From contig NC_066581.1 of NCBI RefSeq assembly GCF_024323335.1, forward strand, positions 350,304,409-350,368,408: DNA of 64,000 nt, given 5' to 3'. The position numbers and the translations under genes were made by a program. Position 1 is the stretch's first letter. Every line of letters starts with the position of its first letter. Source of the stretch: Lathyrus oleraceus (taxonomy: Eukaryota > Streptophyta > Magnoliopsida > Fabales > Fabaceae). Positions 55,293 through 64,000 of this stretch are shown piece by piece. The notes beneath the pieces are model-generated. The model did no database searches. It saw only the letters and a program-made list of their open reading frames with translations, and was not told the origin of the DNA.

Positions 55293-56266
55293 GAGGAAAA
55301 AAGAAATGAATTGCAGGAACTTCTGATTCCGATGTTCCCTAGGGGGATGATTGTTAATCTGATACTCAGCAGCCCTCGAGGGGTCTATGAGGTGCGTACT
55401 GAGTTAGCATGGCTAGTCTTGTCGAAAAGAGTATGCAATTTACCTAAGCAAAAAGTTTATCGACTGTGAAACAATACACTCACTGTTCGAAAAAACTTGA
55501 TGTACTTTGGCATAGGCTGCTCGCCGACTGAGACAGTGTATGCTGATTCATACCACTTTGTGGATGCCCAAAACGGATCTGATCAGATATGTGTTTGAGA
55601 AGCTAGTAACAACCCATGGAAAGGTTATCAACCAAGGAAGTTTGAGGTCCCTGATGAGGACATCTCGAGGTATTCAAATCGAAGGATTGAGAGTGACTGA
55701 TCCCGGAGGAGGGGCCTGACCCTGAATCCGAACGGATTCCGATGTCTGAGGGGGAAGGAGACGAGGTGAATAAGGTAGTGCTTCCCGGATCACAGTTGGT
55801 TGCACCAACAATGGTGGCTGAACATAAAGTCTGTATCCTGGATATTGAACCTAGGGATGTGCGTTTACCTGGGGCAGTGTCCTCCTCACAAAAATATGAG
55901 AAATCAGAGAAGACTGAATGGATAAGGACTCGGAATGACACGTTGAGTCCAACCGAGGGAAGGGCTGACAGTTACTTGTCATGGGGCAGTTGTACCCAGT
56001 GAACGAAGCATGTTGTTAACCAAGAAGTATGACCTCGCGCGTACCACGTGGAAGAATTGGTTGGAAAAGATCCTTCCTCCTCAAGACGATTGTGGGGCAA
56101 ATGGATGAGCAGTTATGAATGTCCATTCGTGGACAAGAGGGTCCCATCTGACAGAACCTTGTCGTTTACGACCACGGACGACGACAATTTCCCATTCCCT
56201 GTGAGTGCGGACGCAGTTAGAAAATACTTCGTGAAAGAAACCCGCTGGACAAAAAAAAAAGAATAA
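54581..56266 (+). pseudogene. pol: Degenerate Ogre-C pol remnant
   Basis: Pieces in changing frames align to Ogre-B pol in order: LLELARSLKQEEKVIQPHEE (about 54620-54680), a decayed FMDGF region (about 54870), FHDMIHRES..HVDDMMAKSQAEQ (about 55030-55095, RT active-site block with YVDD changed to HVDD), RNase H RYVFEKLV (about 55585), and the integrase C-terminus near 56085-56235 (WGKWMSSYECPFVDKR, VSADAVRKYFV). Second RNase H and the integrase core are absent. A 45-base A run interrupts at 55247-55291. It cannot encode an enzyme. Confidence 0.8.
55247..55291. repeat. Poly(A) run inside pol remnant
   Basis: Forty-five consecutive A. It follows GATCCTGCTAAA, matching the RT text DPAKVKA, so it probably grew by slippage from AAA codons and is not the tail of a retroposed mRNA. 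Confidence 0.9.
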
Positions 56267-56295
56267 AGAGTCCAGGCAAAAAATGGGCATCCCGG

Positions 56296-56443
56296 CGAAC
56301 CAAGAAAAAAGGAGAAAAAGGTTCGGGCAAAAGTTAGGGATAATAAAAGAAAAGAACTGTACACCCGGCAAGTTGAAAACCCGCAAGGGCGACTTGGGCA
56401 AAAAAGGGTATCCCGGTGGACTGAAACCCGAAAGGGCGGTCCA
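56296..56443 (+). repeat. Three tandem hairpins after the integrase remnant (Ogre-C)
   Basis: CGAACC (56296-56301)/GGTTCG (56320-56325); CAAGTTG (56369-56375)/CGACTTG (56390-56396) around a CCC-GCAA-GGG tip; TGGACTG (56417-56423)/CGGTCCA (56437-56443) around a CCC-GAAA-GGG tip. Each follows a CCCGGY box and precedes GGCAAAA. Same position as the Ogre-B series at 26293-26438. Confidence 0.75.
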
Positions 56444-56469
56444 GGCAAAAGAGGGAATGAAACGAACAA

Positions 56470-57340
56470 CTGCGTCCAGTATGATCGTTTGTGCTCTTGA
56501 TGACTTGGCTAATCTCCGACAAAGACCGATCGGAAGCATCTCGTTCAGAAGACAGAAAGTGCGGGAAGTCTTGAGGACATATGAGGTGTAACTGAGTTGG
56601 AACCCGATGAGATCGCAGTTTCACGTTGCCATTAGGATAGATTTTTTCTTTTATGTGCAATCACCTCTTTCCAGGATTTGCTTCCTGTGTATTGCTCAAT
56701 TGTGAGCCATCTTTTATTCCAGTCAAATAAAGCGTGTGTTCGATCAAATAAATTTTGTTTTTGTGTCATTACTGTTTTGATTACGAAAACATCTATTCAT
56801 TTTGATAAGAATATTTGCCTTTTGAAACATAGAGGTCCCTTCTGATGCATGTTTGTGAGATTGAAATCTGGAAATCTTACTTGGAAGTCTGAGTGACCTA
56901 AGTGTTGAAATATCAGAACACCTGGGGCATACCTGGGGCACGTTTTTATCTGACGATCTCTTGTGCAGGTGCTGTTAGACATCTTCATTCACTTGCCAGT
57001 GGTAATATGAACCTTTTTGACAAAGAGATCCCCTCAGAGTCCAACCAGGGGCAAGGGATAGATGAATCGTGAAAAGACGGTGAAGGATTACGACCACGAT
57101 CCTGGAAGGTTAATCAAGAAGACTCTTCAAAGTCTGATGATTGGAAAGTATGTATGAATCCCAAGAGTTCAACCTCCGTGAAGTACGGACGAGTTGGGAA
57201 TACAAGATGATGGAGCAGAAAAGTCCAGAAGAGCCTGGGAGTTCTTAAAAGTGGAAAGTTAACACTATGGGTGGATGATGGATACCAGTGTTCGACGAGT
57301 CGACCGACACCCCCGTCAAACAAGCTGTATCTCCCCAGAG
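56470..57340 (+). other. Ogre-C 3' UTR, unassigned part
   Basis: No gene and no clear repeat were seen; AT-rich around 56740-56830. Confidence 0.4.
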
Positions 57341-58480
57341 GATTGAGAGTGTGACCTCCCTGGTAGATTCGAGATCGTTGTCTCCTCAGCAAGCCTGAAG
57401 GTCATCACGTCCCCAGCCCAAGTCAGTATTGAAGCTATCAGAGTTATTTCCCCTGCAGAGATGCCTGTAGACAGTACCTTCTTTCCCCAGCATGTCTGAG
57501 GATTGTTTTTCCCCAGCAGGCTTATGCTTGCAAATTTCCCCAGTTGAGAATCCCCGCTGAGCGCCTGGCAGTTATTTTCCCCGGGAGTACCCCAGTGGAG
57601 TTTATCAGTAGACTGTTGGTGTGTTCCCCAACAATTGGTTTTGTGATGCTATTATCTCCAGTATGGCCGTGAGTGCTTATCCTAAACAGGTTTGTGGGAA
57701 TTCATCTCCAGTATGATATAACGTGTTATCATCCTCAACAGAGTTGTTACTCTCACCACTATGGTTGTTCTCTCCACCAGGATCGTTCTCCTCAGCAGAA
57801 TGGTGTTGGTTTTTCCTCAGCAAGTTCCCCGAGTGGAGCGGGTCTCATGAAATACTTCTCCAGCAGTGATTCTCCTACATATGGATTGGTTGGGTCGTCC
57901 CTAGTGGGTTAGCACTTATTTCTCCAGCAGAGTTCATCCTACCAGTGGATTGGACGGGTTTCTGTAGTAGACTGATATCTGTATCCCCAGCGGATTTGTG
58001 ATTGTTTTCCAAGTCTGAAGCTGTCTTCCCAGCAGAGGTTGTGTTGATGGTTTTTTCCCCAGCAAAGGTTTGTCTTCCCCCAGCGGGATGGGAGTTGACA
58101 TGGTTATAGGATCCCCAGCACAGTTCCTGGAGTTCCCCGGTGTTGTCTCTAAAGGAGGCGTGTGTTTCTGCATTTATCATTTAGATAAGCATAGCATATC
58201 GCATCATTAGTGCATAGCATTTCCATAATCATGGGGCATTGTGTAAAGCAAGAAAAAACTCATGCATCAACATTGCAAGCATATCCATTAACCCTAGGCC
58301 GTGGCGACCAGCCAAGGTTGGTTTGTTGGAAAGAGTTTAGCATCGCGCCATTGGATCGGCTTCAGGATTGGGTTCATCAGCATGGTTGAGAGGTTGGTGT
58401 TTTCCCAACGAGTGACTCCTCAGTCGAGTGGGTATCCCCAGCAATGTTACTCCCCAATTGTTGGCATCTTGCCAGCTTGG
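57340..58480 (+). repeat. PBS-complement-like repeats (Ogre-C 3' UTR)
   Basis: More than fifteen variants of CCCCAGCAGAGTT, for example TCTCCAGCAGAGT (57921-57933), CTTCCCAGCAGAGG (near 58025), TATCCCCAGCGGA (near 57982) and TTTCCCCAGCAAAGG (near 58055). The PBS reverse complement begins TCCCCAGCAGAGT. Confidence 0.65.
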
Positions 58481-58815
58481 GTCTTCTTTCCTTAAGCAGA
58501 TATGGGTGTGTCCGATCTCTCCGTGTAGAGTCTACCCCTTAAGCAGAAAGTGTCAATCTTTTCCTGCCATTTCCCCACTGAGATACGTCCTCGTGGATGA
58601 CGGTTGCTTCCGTTCCCTCCCAACACACATTGGGATGGGTTTTCCCTATTGAGTTCTTTCCTCATTAGGATGAGTCTTGTTTCAGTCTGCCTTTTTGGAT
58701 CGATCCTAAATTGGCTTCCTGTTGGCTGTCTCCTGTACTTCCCTGGGGCATAAATGAATAGTCGCTCACTAACTGACACTCATTCATCTTATCCTCGGCG
58801 GAATTTGTTTGGCTT

Positions 58816-59253
58816 CTACCACCAAACCGGTAGTTGTAAGTCCTATCTTTGTGGTTTTCTACCTACTAGCTGGTAGTTGTAAAATCCCACTTTCATCCCC
58901 TTGTTGGAGTTGACCGTTTGTGCTCATCCTATTGATGACTAGTTACTTTTCCGTGGTTTTCTGCCTACAAACCGGTAGATGTAATCCCCTCTTTGTGGTA
59001 TTAATGGTCTTGTCCCCTTTGGATACTTGCTTTGATCAAGCAGTATTGTCCCCATTGGGTCTTCCCCTTCCTTTTGGATACTTGCTCCGAGTTAGCAGCT
59101 TTATCCCCTGTTGATTGGTCATCTTTTGCATACCTAGTCTGGTACCCAGATGCCTTTCTTTTTGGTCGATTATTCATTTAACAACCTACAACCCGGTTAT
59201 GGATAATCTTCCATGCGAGTGTATTATCTATGTTTTGACGGCTATAGATAATA
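58816..59253 (+). repeat. CTACC/GGTAG hairpins and one TGACGG-loop hairpin (Ogre-C 3' UTR)
   Basis: Hairpins at 58816-58833, 58859-58876 and 58961-58978, then TATTATCTA (59222-59230)/TAGATAATA (59245-59253) around TGTTTTGACGGCTA. These are the counterparts of the Ogre-B series at 28236-28722 and 29166-29741. Ogre similarity stops at the last base of the final hairpin. Confidence 0.75.
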
Positions 59254-59385
59254 TGTACTTATGATTTCCCGGTATTCAGACCGAAGGAGTTTCCGACGAT
59301 CAGGTCGATGTACTCATGGCACAAGGCCAATTTTCCGGTATTCAGACCGAAGGAGTTTCCGACGATCAGGTCGATGTACTCATGG
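59254..59385 (+). repeat. Filler with a 66-bp direct duplication at the Ogre-C right end
   Basis: CCGGTATTCAGACCGAAGG starts at 59269 and 59335, and both copies end TGTACTCATGG (59319 and 59385). It joins truncated Ogre-C to the copia env-like ORF. No LTR end or TSD is present here. The layout fits break repair with templated filler. Confidence 0.75.
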
Positions 59386-60297
59386 CCGAAGAAGGGCGGT
59401 CTCTCCAGAGTCGAACAGGCCGAGGTCCATCTGATTTACATTCTGAAAAATAAGATAAAAATCAACTGGCCGTACTACATTGCCAGTAGAATGTATAATC
59501 TACGTGATTCCGGACGAGGAACTGCTCTGGCCTACGAATCCTTCATTCAAGAAGTCCTTACAGCAGCCAACGTTCATCATCCGCCTTTCCCATACACCTC
59601 TATTTCATCTGACAAAGAGTTTAGCACAAAAACCATGTCTATGATGGGATATCTTTGGTGCAATGAGCGGAGAAAGTATAAGTTTGTTAGAAGAGGATAT
59701 GTTCCTCCAAGGGTTGACAGTGATGAAAGCGAAGAGCAAGACGATGATGTGGAAAATGAAGAAGCAGAAGACGAAGCAATGCACGATGCTGCTTACAATG
59801 GTGGAGATGATAGTCCTTCACCCGTTGGCACTCATGACTACTCCGGCTCTGCTTGGGTTCAGCAGCCGGATACAAATGAAGAAGGTGTTCCACGCTGGGG
59901 TAACTGGGGTGATTGGCAACATACGGGCTGGACAACTCAACGTGAATCTTACCAGCCGTATCACCAAGTTGAGGAAGAATTTCCTCCGTCCCCTCCACAG
60001 CAAGCAGATTCTTCAGAGCTGTTGGACATGATGCGAAACCTGCAACTTGCCCAACAATCCTTCATGCAAGCCCAGGATGACCGATATGCTCAGATTAACA
60101 GTCAACTTCAAACCCAAAATGAGCGGCTCGACAACCTCTCCACAAGCCTAAATGGACGGTATGCAGATTTGGAACGGTGTGTCGACAGGAGTCTCAGGCA
60201 TCTGGAAGGTGTTTCGGATTACCTATCAACTCTGGCTGACCCCAGCAGAAACCCAGGCGTCTGCTACCATCCAGGCCACCGTCACCTAAGACAATAG
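59386..60297 (+). pseudogene. Copia env-like ORF, 3' part
   Basis: Continuation of the ORF at 38454: PKKGGLSRVEQAEVHLIYILKN, INWPYYIASRMYN (a conserved block of this protein family), a YESFIQEVLTAANV helix, a very acidic stretch (DSDESEEQDDDVENEEAEDE), a Trp/Gly-rich region (WGNWGDWQHTGW), and a C-terminal coiled coil (LQTQNERLDNLSTSLNGRYADLERC). It stops at TAG 60295-60297. The open frame extends upstream through the filler to 59308 by chance. Detached from its promoter and N-terminus by 20 kb of Ogre-C, it is not expected to be expressed as the original protein. Confidence 0.82.
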
Positions 60298-60698
60298 ACC
60301 TTCATTTGCATATTACATGTTGCTTGTTGTTTCTGAATGCATTCCTGTTTTTCTCTGTTTTGCCTGTTTATGCAACCATAATCTCTTTAATGTAATCTTT
60401 ATCTAATTAATGACTATTGACTTGAAATGATATAAGTGTGATATTATTCTCTGTCTCTGCTATTACCTGTGAACTTTTCGTTGTTATCTTGAATAATCAC
60501 TCTGTCTCTCTTTTTGATGTTGTCAAAGGGGGAGAATAGTGCAGACAAGACAAAAATGCCCATAACTACCAGTTGCTTTCGCTTTCTGCAAATAGCCTTA
60601 GATTACAAAAGAAAGGGGGAGTATGCAAAATGTGTCAATACCGCATGCTGTTTGTCACGTGGATTTATACAGATTGTCATCATCAAAAAGGGGGAGTA
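60298..60698 (+). other. Copia 3' UTR with three PPT-like tracts
   Basis: AAAGGGGGAG occurs at 60525-60534, 60612-60621 and 60687-60696. The last adjoins the 3' LTR (TGTAAAGAC at 60699) and is the functional PPT by position. GGGGGAGTATG is shared by the second and third copies. Confidence 0.8.
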
Positions 60699-62521
60699 TG
60701 TAAAGACAAAGAGTCATACAACATACGATCGCAAGTTTCGATGATGACAAAAGACCATCATGCACGTCTACAAACAAATGCAACACATGAGCCACCATAT
60801 CCTTTGTTACGTTTTTCTAAATATGTTATAATCATTAAAAGCATGTGGACAAAGTGTGATCATGACAAAATGCATGAAAAATCACAAATCACTTGTTTTT
60901 GCAGATTTGAAGGCTTTGAGTCGACCATAGGGGTCAGCTCAAAGCTCACGGGTCAGCGCGAAGCTCAGCCCAAACTGGAGGTGGTCAGTGCAAAATTGCT
61001 TGCGTCGACCATAAGGGTCGGCGCTTGGCTCACGGGTCAGCGCACAAACCCCTTGCGTCGACCACACGTCGGCGCATGACATAGTGATGCTGTCCACGGC
61101 TCAGCACATGGAACGATAGGTCGACCATAGGGGTCGGCGCATCACTCACGGCTCAGCGCACGCCGACCTATGGTCGACCGCTCGCGCGCAATCTCAGTTT
61201 TCTGAGTTATTTCAAATGTTTGAAATTCTGTTATGTTTGATTGGTCTTGTCAGTAACTATAAATACAAGTCAAAACACTTGTATCAACCAACATTTGTCA
61301 ATTTGTATTCAAGTGTTCAAGTGTTCAAGGAAACAAGAAAGAGTGAAAAAGGTGTCAAAGATTCATCATCTTCATCTTCAACAGTTCACAATACATCAGC
61401 TGCACACAATAACTTTTGATGTGATTCGTGATAGATTGAAGGTGATAAGGTTCGTAGCTACGATTGGAGAATCGGGTTCGAGTTGAAGTCTTGGCAGGTT
61501 CTTTCTTGAATAAAACCATTAGGGTTTTATCCTCCAATACAGGTTTGTGTTTGGGGGTTTTTTGGACGAATTGCTTCATTAACATTCAGCTAAGCGAAGG
61601 TGACTGATAAGAGAAAGTCTTCATCAGTCTAGTAGCGGATTCGGTGTTTGTGTAGTGAAGGATTCGGGTTTGATTCATTCGTGTTCGTGATCAGCCGGGC
61701 CAAGGGGTTGAAGAACGGAAGGTTCCTCAACGAGTGGCAGGAAACGGAGGTCCAGCATCAACGATCAAAGGTCTTGATTCATCTTGAATCAAGGAGCAAG
61801 GATAAGAAGTATCATTCAACACATTGGAAGTTCTGTTGTTTACATACTTTGCAATCCTTGTAAAAACGATTAAATCTCACAGGTGATATCTAATTAATCA
61901 TCTCAATTCTATTTTTAGAATTGAGGGCAGACGTACCCCGAAGCGAGGACGGCGGGGGAACTGCCTCATCAAATCTGCGTCTTCTTTAATTTTCTGCATA
62001 ATCTGCTTTTCAGCTTAAAATTTAAGTGATTTTAGTTTAAGAAATTTTTTACCAAACGTTGATATAAGTTGAGTAAGAGATTAAAACTGCTGTTTGAATA
62101 CTAAGTACAATAATACATTGTACTAGGCTAAATTGAATTACTTACTCAACTTAAATATCACTTGGAGTGTTTATGCACACCAAGTGTTTGTAAATTTGCT
62201 TAAGCCAAACTTGTCTTAAGATTGCATCAGTTTAAATTTGGTGTTTTGATTCATTGGAACTAGGCTTGCTAGTAAGTGAATTATATCATTGATTGTGCAA
62301 TTAGTGTAGTGACTTGTATCTCAATTTATCACTTATCCATTAGCTTAACGCATATCCGGTTTTCCAATAACGGTTCATTTTAGACTAAAATTTTCCTCGG
62401 CCACTTCCGCATTTAAAACAACTTTTCAAAACCAATTTTCTTTCAAATTGGTAGCGCCGACTCAAGTTTTTAATTGGGATCTATTCAACCCCCCCTTCTA
62501 GATCCGTGCCATAGTCTAACA
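60699..62521 (+). repeat. 3' LTR of the copia element
   Basis: 1823 bp, almost identical to 31752-33567. Differences noticed include a 9-bp duplication (CAAGTGTTC) near 61312-61329, GGTCGACC near 61171 where the 5' LTR has GATCGACC, and scattered transitions. Confidence 0.95.
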
Positions 62522-64000
62522 TAAGGGTGATTTTGCCATTTTGCATCAACACTTGAATTTTACTAATCCATCTTGCATTTGGCTAATGGTGATTAAGGAC
62601 TGCATTAACAGTTGATATATAAAGCTAATCCTAACAGAAAATCACAAGAACACTTCATAATTTCAGATCTGAAAAATTCTCTCTCCAATTTCTCTCAAAC
62701 TTTTCATCGAATTTCTTCATAAGCATTGCCTATTTCTTGGTTTGTTCATCATCTCCAAGCATAATTGAAGATTGTTGAAGGAAGATCTTGAAGAATTCAA
62801 GCTGAATCGTGAACTGTTGAAGCTCATGCACATCCATGGCAGTTGAAATTTCTGGATAAATCGAGCATTGTTGAGTTATTCTTTCTCATCCATTCATTCA
62901 TCTAAGCTTTGAGGAGGATCTGTTGCACCTTTCCAGGACCTGAACTGCACGATTCCACTTCTGTTTCTCCAGCAAGGTTAGATTTTGACTTCCATGATTT
63001 ATGAAATTGATAGATGCTTATTGTAGATCTTCCAATGCTGATCATGCTGAACTTTAGATCCATTAGTTTCATGCAATATTGAAGTAGTTATGTTGATTTT
63101 AGTTTTGACATGTTGAACTTCTTTTGCTCGATCCATTCATATCATGTAGAATTAGGTCAAATCAATGCTGGATCCATGATGTATGATGTGAGATGAATCC
63201 AATGGTATGCTGTTTGTGAATTTCTGTGCATGTTGGTTCTTGGTGATGATGAACACGATGAACCTGGATGAACTTGTTAGGGTTTTCGTTTCCAAGCTGA
63301 GTTTGATCCTCATAGCGCGCTTGTGCATGCGTTTTCATGTTATTACTCATGTATTGGTCCAAGTGTTGGCTTCTCATTGGCCAGCGTTTCAATTAAATGA
63401 AACGCGGCGTTTAACCTAGCGCCTCATTTCAAATTCGCCTTCACTTCGATTCCAGGCGGAGGCATTTCCAAATTAGACCTTGGCATTTTATTTCATTACT
63501 TCATGTATCCATGCCATGCCTTGTTCATATGTTTTTTTAATTTTTCTCTTCATTCAAAAATTCATAACTCCATAAATATGCATCCAATTAATGTGTGGTT
63601 TTTTCCATTGTTCTCCTCTTGATGTCTACTATTTTTTGGTTATTTTTCCAGAATTTGTGCTCGGTTGGATTTTTATTTTGCTTAGGGTTTGTTCATGCAT
63701 ATGCTATCTTGTACCTTGCTTACCATTTTGGTTGTGAAATGATGATGGTTGATCCAATGAATGTGAAAATTGACATGCTATCTTGTACCTTGCTTACCAT
63801 TTCTGGTTAATGAGTTATGATATGATTAATGTAGGTGTGACAATGTGTGTCACACCTTTGCTTGCTTGATTTGCTGATTTTATTTACCATGCCACATAAA
63901 TGCCAATTGATCTGAATTTTTGCATGATGCTTCTTCTGGATGTTAGGTTTGATCATGAATTTTTGTAGAATTTTTGGATCCATTTCCCATTTGTTTGATA
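62522..64000 (+). repeat. 3' LTR of Ogre-B, right part (unfinished)
   Basis: It starts with the second TAAGG of the copia TSD (62522-62526) and matches 12020-13500 of the 5' LTR. One structural difference: near 63778-63802 about 50 bp of the 5' LTR are replaced by a second copy of GCTATCTTGTACCTTGCTTA from 60 bp upstream. The window ends about 2.9 kb before the expected LTR end. Confidence 0.92.

Larger units (their letters stand above)
39039..59253 (+). mobile_element. Ogre-C: rearranged Ogre-type element (LTR - 0.75 kb - LTR - degenerate internal)
   Basis: LTRs at 39039-45210 and 45965-51821 are nearly identical, and each is followed by the same PBS. The first internal segment is only 754 bp, has a PBS and a PPT and no gene. 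The second (51822-59253) holds a gag-like ORF, relic pol and a 3' UTR like that of Ogre-B, but no LTR follows; copia sequence resumes after a filler. Ogre-B and Ogre-C share structure and motifs, but their LTRs differ over most of their length, so they are different families of the same lineage. Being innermost it is the youngest insertion, yet its internal genes were already degenerate. Confidence 0.88.
31752..62521 (+). mobile_element. SIRE/Maximus-type Ty1-copia element with env-like ORF
   Basis: LTRs 31752-33567 and 60699-62521, TSD TAAGG on both sides, PBS, gag, pol in copia order (protease, integrase, RT), an env-like third ORF and a PPT. The env-like ORF and large gag place it in the SIRE/Maximus lineage. 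It inserted into the Ogre-B 3' LTR and was itself interrupted by Ogre-C (39039-59253). Without Ogre-C it would be about 10.5 kb. The LTRs differ by a few substitutions and a 9-bp duplication near 61312-61329. RNase H is missing and RT is damaged, so it needed help to move or was damaged after insertion. Confidence 0.94.
10968..64000 (+). mobile_element. Ogre-B: giant Ty3/gypsy (Tat/Ogre) element, interrupted, runs off window
   Basis: Two LTRs with matching starts (10968 and 30700) enclose a 14.3 kb internal region with PBS, ORF1, gag-pro, intron, RT/RNase H/second RNase H/integrase and PPT, in the order typical of Ogre elements. The 3' LTR is split by the copia element at 31752-62521 and resumes at 62522, still unfinished at 64000. 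Adding up the parts gives about 25 kb before interruption, within the known size range of Ogre. The two LTRs look nearly identical by eye, which implies a young insertion. Four in-frame stops mean this copy is not autonomous now. Confidence 0.93.

Overview
The window is plant nuclear DNA made almost entirely of nested LTR retrotransposons. Giant Ty3/gypsy Ogre elements (LTRs over 5 kb, dual RNase H, an intron between gag-pro and RT, a PBS matching the Arg-tRNA type), an Athila/Cyclops-type gypsy element and a SIRE/Maximus-type copia element together point to a legume of the pea/vetch/lentil group (Fabeae). That is an inference from the repeat families; no host single-copy gene was recognised.

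Layout, outermost (oldest) to innermost (youngest): 1-2571 target DNA without a recognisable gene. 2572-4021 is the start of an old Ogre LTR (Ogre-A). It is broken by a minus-strand Athila-type element (4022-10967: LTR, two related env-position ORFs, end of pol). That element is broken inside its integrase by Ogre-B (from 10968): 5' LTR 10968-16414, ORF1, gag-pro, intron, RT/RH/aRH/INT, a 4.5 kb structured 3' UTR, and a 3' LTR from 30700. The 3' LTR is split at 31751/62522 by a copia element (31752-62521) with two nearly identical 1.8 kb LTRs and a perfect 5-bp TSD (TAAGG). The copia env-like ORF is split by a second Ogre-type element, Ogre-C (39039-59253). Ogre-C has two ~6 kb LTRs around only 0.75 kb, then a further degenerate internal region with no third LTR, ending in a duplicated filler. 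The Ogre-B 3' LTR resumes at 62522 and runs off the window.

None of the elements looks intact. Ogre-B has four in-frame stops in otherwise open frames. The copia element has lost RNase H and part of RT. Ogre-C has lost ORF1, capsid, protease and most of pol, yet keeps a 430-codon gag-like ORF open. Most of the premature stops can be explained by C-to-T changes.

The main unexplained signal is at RNA level. The Ogre leader (LTR R/U5) and 3' UTR contain several families of repeated stem-loops. Loops are conserved while stems change on both arms together, both between copies and between the two Ogre families. The 3' UTRs also carry many degenerate copies of a motif complementary to the element's own primer-binding site. 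In both env-bearing elements the env-like ORF has its own TATA box and a GC-rich motif array of the same kind as that in the element's LTR promoter.
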